Positions 59,950-64,000 of a stretch of DNA of 64,000 nucleotides are shown one piece after another. The DNA comes from Anaerococcus sp. Marseille-Q7828. Its GTDB lineage: Bacteria > Bacillota > Clostridia > Tissierellales > Peptoniphilaceae. Each line of letters starts with the position of its first letter. Position 1 is the first letter of the stretch. Below the pieces are notes generated by a model. The model saw nothing but the letters and a program-made list of their open reading frames with translations, searched no databases and was not told where the DNA came from. Made by a program: the position numbers and the translations under genes. The stretch is taken from NCBI RefSeq assembly GCF_949769285.1, contig NZ_OX458331.1, positions 1,426,001 through 1,490,000 of the forward strand. Direction: 5' to 3'.

Positions 59950-60549
59950 TTATTTAAAATTTAAATTGCTCATTATTAAATCAAAGCCAAAGTACCAAGC
60001 CATAGAATAGGCAAATATAGGTAGTGGTTTACAAAGAAATATAATTTTTGCAAATTTTTTAAAACTCATATTGCTTAAGCCTGTTATATAGCACAAGAAG
60101 TCATCAGGAGCTACAGGTAAAAGTATAGCCCAAGCAAAAAACTTTTCATAGGAATCTTTCTATATTTTATCTTTATATTTATCAAATTTCTCTTCTCCAA
60201 ATACTTTTATTAGCAAATCTTGGCCAAAAGATTTTGATATTAGAAAATTTATTATAGATCCTATACATATTGATAAATAGTTGTAAATAAAGCCTTTTAA
60301 TGGTCCAAAGGTGATAACTCCAAAGGCTAAAATAATTCCTCCTGGAACTCCCGGAACGACAACTTGCATTATATTTGCAAGAAAAAATATCAAAAACGCC
60401 CATGGTCCATATGATAGGACATAAGCTCTAAAACTTTCTATTGAATCGAAATTTCCATTTTTGTATCCCATATAAGCTAATAATCATAAGATAATAAATA
60501 TCCCTGCAGAAAGTATCGAGAACTTATACTTTTTTATAAAATCAATCAT
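59950..60549 (-). pseudogene. Decayed paralogue of the TVP38-family gene, two in-frame nonsense codons
   Basis: Reading from ATG 60549 (MIDFIKKYKFSILSAGIFIIL) the frame meets TGA at codon 22, continues LLAYMGYKNGNFDSIESF..., meets TAG after KYKDKI (60162-60160), and resumes KDSYEKFFAWAILLPVAPDDF to TAA at 59950. The same frame carries the whole protein, about 200 codons, without any frameshift. It aligns with the intact neighbour throughout (VPGVPGGIILAFGVITFGP, LPVAPDDFLCYITGLSNMSFKK). Two separate point mutations in a tandem duplicate are the simplest reading. A 103-codon ORF within it (60160-60471) is only the middle part. Confidence 0.9.
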
Positions 60550-60750
60550 AATACCTTCTTAAAGTCTATTAAAATAAGTAGTGTACCATATATAATGATA
60601 CACTAATAAATAATAATTACAATATATCTGAAATAAAAATTAAATATTAAGCTCAAAAATAATTTAAGTAAATTATTTTCTTATTAAAGTTAAAATCATT
60701 AATATTAAATAGTCATTAAATCCTTTTAAGTATTATTAGAAACATTATAT

Positions 60751-60781
60751 AAAAAAACAAGTCTTGAAAAGCAAGCTTGTT
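60751..60781 (-). terminator. Second terminator-like hairpin downstream of leuS
   Basis: AACAAGCTTG / CAAG-A-CTTGTT on the minus strand (one bulged base) is followed by a run of seven T. It may back up the leuS terminator. Confidence 0.6.
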
Positions 60782-60864
60782 ATTCAATCTATTATATATT
60801 TATTATGCTTATAATTTTTTATTTCTCGTAATATTATATATACCCCAATTGAAATTAGCCTTTG

Positions 60865-60894
60865 GATAAAAAAACTAGGACATTACATCCTAGT
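60865..60894 (-). terminator. Terminator of asnS-leuS
   Basis: ACTAGGA (60874-60880) / TCCTAGT (60888-60894) stem with a 7-nt loop, followed on minus by TTTTTT. Confidence 0.85.
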
Positions 60895-60899
60895 CTTCT

Positions 60900-63326
60900 C
60901 TATCCCACAACAATATTTAAAATCTTGCCAGGAACATATATTATTTTTCTTATTTCCTTATCTGCTATGTGACTTGCTATATTGCTATCGTTCTTGGCAG
61001 CTTCTATGGCATCATCTTTATTTGCATTTATTGGCATTATCACCTTGCCACGTACCTTGCCGTTGATTTGAACTGGCATTTCAAATTCATCTTTGACAAG
61101 CTTCTTCTCATCGTAAGTTGGCCAAGATGTTTGGTTTAGCTTTCCTTCAAATCCTGCCATCTCCCACAATTCTTCTGTTAGGTGTGGAGCAACTGGATTT
61201 AGTAAGATAATATAGGTCTTAAAATCTGCCTTTGTGATTTTTCCTGCTGCTCTCATATCGTTTGATAGGGACATTAGGCTTGCTATAGCTGTATTAAACT
61301 TAAGATTTTCATAATCTTCTGTGACTTTTTTGATAGTTTGGTGAATTGCCACTTCTAGGTCTTTAGAATAATGGTCCCCATCTTCTACTAGGTCAATCAT
61401 GTTATAGACACGTTCTAGGTATTTTCTACAGCCACGAACTCCCTCATCAGACCATATTGCTGTTGATGAGAAGTCTCCTATAAACATTTCGTAAGTTCTT
61501 AGTGTATCTGCTCCATAATCACGGATTATATCATCAGGATTTACTACATTGCCACGAGATTTACTCATTTTTTGGTGGTCTTCACCAAGAATCATACCGT
61601 GGCTTGTTCTCTTCATATATGGTTCTTTTGTTGGAACTATACCTAAATCATATAGGAATTTGTGCCAGAATCTTGAATACAATAAGTGAAGAGTTGTATG
61701 TTCCATTCCACCATTGTACCAATCAACTGGGCTATAGTAATCCAAAGCTTCTTTGCTTGCAAGAGCATCAGTATTATGTGGGTCCATATATCTTAAGTAA
61801 TACCATGAAGATCCTGCCCATTGTGGCATAGTGTCTGTTTCTCTTTTTGCAGCTTTCCCACAGATTGGACAAGTTGTATTAACAAATTCCTCTATTTCTG
61901 ATAGTGGAGATTCTCCAGTAGCTGTTGGTTCGTAAGATTCTACTTCTGGAAGTTTTACTGGAAGGTCAGCTTCATCAACTGGCACCCAACCGTGTTCTTC
62001 GCAATAAACCATAGGAATTGGCTCTCCCCAATATCTTTGACGGGAGAATACCCAGTCACGAAGCTTAAAGTTTGTAGTAGCTTGGCCTAAGTTCTTTTCT
62101 TCTATATATTCTATAGCTTTTTTCTTAGCATCCCTAGCAGAAAGACCATTTAAGAAATCTGAGTTAATTGATATACCTTGGTTAATATCTGTTAGTGGTA
62201 ATTCAGTTTCTTTCCCATTTTCGTATACTGGAAGTATTGGCATGTCAAAAGTTTTTGCAAATTCATAGTCTCTACTATCATGAGCAGGAACAGCCATAAT
62301 AGCACCAGTACCATAGGTCATAAGTACATAATCAGAAACCCATATTGGGATTTCCTTGCCAGAAAGAGGATTTATGGCTGATAATCCATCGATCATAACT
62401 CCAGTCTTATCTTTGTTTAGCTCAGCTCTTTCAAAGTCTGATTTTTTACGTGCTTGGTCTTGATAGTCAACAAGCTGGTCAAAGTTGTTAATTTTTTCTT
62501 TATATTGATCAAGTATTGGGTGTTCTGGAGATATTACCATATATGTTACACCAAAGATGGTATCTGGACGAGTTGTATAAACTGTAAGTTTTTGATCGGT
62601 ATCTTTTATATCAAAGTCTACATTGGCACCCTTAGACCTGCCTATCCAGTTGATTTGTTGAGCTTTTATCCTATCTTCATAATCAACTTCATCTAAATCA
62701 TCAATTAATCTATCAGCATATTCAGTAATTTTTAGCATCCATTGATTCTTCATCTTATGGACTACTTCGCTGCCACATCTTTCGCACTTACCATCAACTA
62801 CTTCTTCGTTAGCAAGCCCTACTTGACAGTCTGGACACCAGTTTACACTCATCTCGTCTTTATAAGCAAGGCCTTTTTTATATAATTGAGTGAAAATCCA
62901 TTGGGTCCATTTGTAATAGTCTGGATCGGTAGTATTTACTTCCCTATCCCAATCAAAAGAGAAGCCAATAGATTTTAGTTGATTTTTGAAGTTTTTAATA
63001 TTATCTTCAGTTACCTTGGCTGGGTGTATTTTATTTTTAATAGCATAGTTTTCTGTTGGTAGACCAAAGGCATCAAATCCCATTGGATATAAAACATTCA
63101 ATCCATCAAGTCTCTTTTTTCTAGAAACCACATCTAAAGCTGTATATGGCCTTGGGTGACCAACGTGTAAGCCTTGTCCAGATGGATAAGGAAACTCTAC
63201 TAGGGCGTAGAATTTTTCCTTATTATGGTCTATTTCGCTATGAAATGTTTTCTCTTCATCCCAAATTTTTTGCCATTTTTTCTCAATAGCATTGGGATTA
63301 TATTCTGGAAATTTATTATCAGTCAT
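60900..63326 (-). CDS. leuS: Leucyl-tRNA synthetase
   Basis: This class I synthetase charges tRNA-Leu and edits misactivated amino acids. The 808-residue protein has the HIGH-type motif [13 protein letters not shown] (about 51-63), a zinc ribbon (CPDC...CERC, about 165-190), the CP1 editing domain ([21 protein letters not shown]...[19 protein letters not shown]), and KMSKS ([12 protein letters not shown]). The anticodon-binding and C-terminal domains are present. It follows asnS by 7 bp. Confidence 0.98.
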   Translation of the reverse strand: MTDNKFPEYNPNAIEKKWQKIWDEEKTFHSEIDHNKEKFYALVEFPYPSGQGLHVGHPRPYTALDVVSRKKRLDGLNVLYPMGFDAFGLPTENYAIKNKIHPAKVTEDNIKNFKNQLKSIGFSFDWDREVNTTDPDYYKWTQWIFTQLYKKGLAYKDEMSVNWCPDCQVGLANEEVVDGKCERCGSEVVHKMKNQWMLKITEYADRLIDDLDEVDYEDRIKAQQINWIGRSKGANVDFDIKDTDQKLTVYTTRPDTIFGVTYMVISPEHPILDQYKEKINNFDQLVDYQDQARKKSDFERAELNKDKTGVMIDGLSAINPLSGKEIPIWVSDYVLMTYGTGAIMAVPAHDSRDYEFAKTFDMPILPVYENGKETELPLTDINQGISINSDFLNGLSARDAKKKAIEYIEEKNLGQATTNFKLRDWVFSRQRYWGEPIPMVYCEEHGWVPVDEADLPVKLPEVESYEPTATGESPLSEIEEFVNTTCPICGKAAKRETDTMPQWAGSSWYYLRYMDPHNTDALASKEALDYYSPVDWYNGGMEHTTLHLLYSRFWHKFLYDLGIVPTKEPYMKRTSHGMILGEDHQKMSKSRGNVVNPDDIIRDYGADTLRTYEMFIGDFSSTAIWSDEGVRGCRKYLERVYNMIDLVEDGDHYSKDLEVAIHQTIKKVTEDYENLKFNTAIASLMSLSNDMRAAGKITKADFKTYIILLNPVAPHLTEELWEMAGFEGKLNQTSWPTYDEKKLVKDEFEMPVQINGKVRGKVIMPINANKDDAIEAAKNDSNIASHIADKEIRKIIYVPGKILNIVVG

Positions 63327-63333
63327 TTTTCAC

Positions 63334-64000
63334 CTAGTTTCTATCAGTAAATGCATTTACATATCTTGGGTAAGGGATAACATCACGGATATTTTTCATA
63401 CCAGTAACATACATAACAGCACGTTCAAAGCCTAGACCAAATCCTGAGTGAACTACAGATCCAAATCTTCTTAGGTCAAGATAGTTTTGGTAGTCTTCTT
63501 CTTTTAAGCCATTTTCTTCAAATGATTTTAGAAGTTCGTCCAAATTTTCTTCCCTTTGAGAACCGCCTATTAGTTCTCCAACACCTGGAACAAGCATATC
63601 AAATGCTGCTACGGTCTTGCCATCATCATTTCTTTTCATGTAAAATGCCTTGATATCTTTTGGATAGTCAGTTACAAATACTGGTCCATCTACTATAACT
63701 TCAGATAAGTATCTTTCGTGTTCAGTTTGTAAATCCATGCCCCATTCAACTGGGAATTCAAATTTTTCACCGCTTGCTTTTAGTTTTTCTATTGCATCTG
63801 TATAACTTATTCTTGCAAATTCAGCATTTCTAACTTTTTCTAATCTTTCAAATAGACCCTCATCTATGAATCTATTGAAAAATTCCATTTCATCTTTGTT
63901 GTTTTCAAGGACATAGTCAATTATATATTTGATCATGTCTTCAGCTACATCCATTGCTACATTATAATCAGCAAAGGCCAATTCTGGCTCAAGCATCCAG
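63334..64000 (-). CDS. asnS: Asparaginyl-tRNA synthetase, C-terminal part (gene runs off the right edge)
   Basis: About 222 codons of the 3' end are present; the N-terminal anticodon-binding domain and motifs 1-2 lie beyond base 64000. The visible part opens with [33 protein letters not shown], typical of AsnRS. It contains [15 protein letters not shown] and [20 protein letters not shown] and ends with class II motif 3 ([29 protein letters not shown]). Aspartyl-tRNA synthetase is excluded by these lines. Confidence 0.93.
   Translation of the reverse strand, partial: WMLEPELAFADYNVAMDVAEDMIKYIIDYVLENNKDEMEFFNRFIDEGLFERLEKVRNAEFARISYTDAIEKLKASGEKFEFPVEWGMDLQTEHERYLSEVIVDGPVFVTDYPKDIKAFYMKRNDDGKTVAAFDMLVPGVGELIGGSQREENLDELLKSFEENGLKEEDYQNYLDLRRFGSVVHSGFGLGFERAVMYVTGMKNIRDVIPYPRYVNAFTDRN

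Larger units (their letters stand above)
60550..60899. other. AT-rich intergenic region with palindrome and terminators
   Basis: These 350 bp contain no convincing ORF. Contents: an imperfect 25-bp palindrome (AGTGTA 60580-60585 and TACACT 60599-60604), which probably marks the former promoter or operator of the pseudogene; an AACAAG/CTTGTT hairpin with T-run on the minus strand (60751-60781); and the leuS terminator at 60865-60894. The rest is A/T-rich sequence in which I see nothing definite. Confidence 0.6.

Noticed and set aside
60160-60471. 103-codon ORF as an independent small membrane protein.
   Set aside because: It is the internal part of the nonsense-mutated TVP38 paralogue; homology continues in frame on both sides.
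60484-60486. In-frame TGA in the TVP38 paralogue as recoded codon (Sec or Trp).
   Set aside because: TGA serves as a normal stop elsewhere in the window (for example at 3836), a second in-frame stop is TAG, and no SECIS-like feature was recognised.
1-64000. CRISPR arrays, prophage, integrative elements, rRNA genes.
   Set aside because: No regularly spaced repeats, integrase, structural phage genes or rRNA sequence were seen.

Overview
This is a low-G+C Gram-positive (Firmicutes) chromosome segment. The evidence is the hrcA-grpE-dnaK-dnaJ heat-shock cluster with a CIRCE operator, a long Gram-positive-type SRP RNA beside tRNA-Ser, dnaX and recR, strong AGGAGG-like ribosome binding sites, and consensus housekeeping promoters with 17-bp spacers. 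Protein sequences and gene order suggest an anaerobic coccus of the Peptoniphilaceae (Anaerococcus-like). That genus guess comes from pattern recognition only. Most of the window is core genome, mainly on the minus strand.

Layout. 1-3.3 kb: a lipoprotein start, recR, ybaB and dnaX (minus), with a divergent tRNA-Ser(GGA) directly abutting the SRP RNA. 3.4-6.3 kb: a CBS-domain protein, a branching-enzyme-like protein that has lost its catalytic residues, and a secreted glucosaminidase. 6.3-11.9 kb: complete pyrBICFKDE from one strong promoter. 12-16.5 kb: five overlapping genes (histidine phosphatase, YhaO/SbcD-like nuclease, YhaN/SbcC-like ATPase, metallophosphoesterase, CYTH protein). 16.7-22.1 kb: an ABC ATPase with a giant coiled-coil FtsX-type permease, an orphan helix-turn-helix protein and a PerR-type regulator. 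22.2-27.3 kb: rpmG-secE-nusG-rplKA, an L10 leader with rplJL, a small unknown gene and glmM. 27.4-31.7 kb: aldehyde dehydrogenase, two RNA methyltransferases and a D-2-hydroxyacid dehydrogenase. 31.7-39.5 kb: rpsU, hinT, mtaB, the dnaJ/dnaK/grpE/hrcA cluster and hemW. 39.6-43.1 kb: response regulator, ABC transporter and histidine kinase. 43.1-50.8 kb: a flavin reductase behind a near-perfect Fur box, an AI-2E-type permease, an ECF sigma/anti-sigma pair, a VOC protein, a 3-hydroxyacyl-CoA dehydrogenase, lepA, lepB and rpsT. 50.9-54.8 kb: holA, comEC and a degenerate AlaX-like protein. 54.8-58.5 kb: a heterodimeric ABC exporter behind a short leader ORF. 58.5-60.6 kb: an IS200-type element, a TVP38-family membrane protein and its nonsense-mutated paralogue. 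60.9-64 kb: leuS and the 3' part of asnS.

The most interesting region is 54825-55006. A consensus promoter drives a 14-codon ORF with a strong ribosome binding site. Its stop codon begins an 11-bp hairpin, and the 3' arm of that hairpin can instead pair with the Shine-Dalgarno sequence of the ABC exporter. A further small hairpin in the spacer brings that Shine-Dalgarno close to the exporter's ATG. This has the design of a ribosome-controlled translational attenuator and recalls the leader-peptide control known for B. subtilis bmrCD. Other points worth a second look are two apparent pseudoenzymes (branching-enzyme-like and AlaX-like), zero spacing between tRNA-Ser and SRP RNA, a probable leaderless methyltransferase mRNA, and an IS200 copy inserted a few bases behind the exporter operon.
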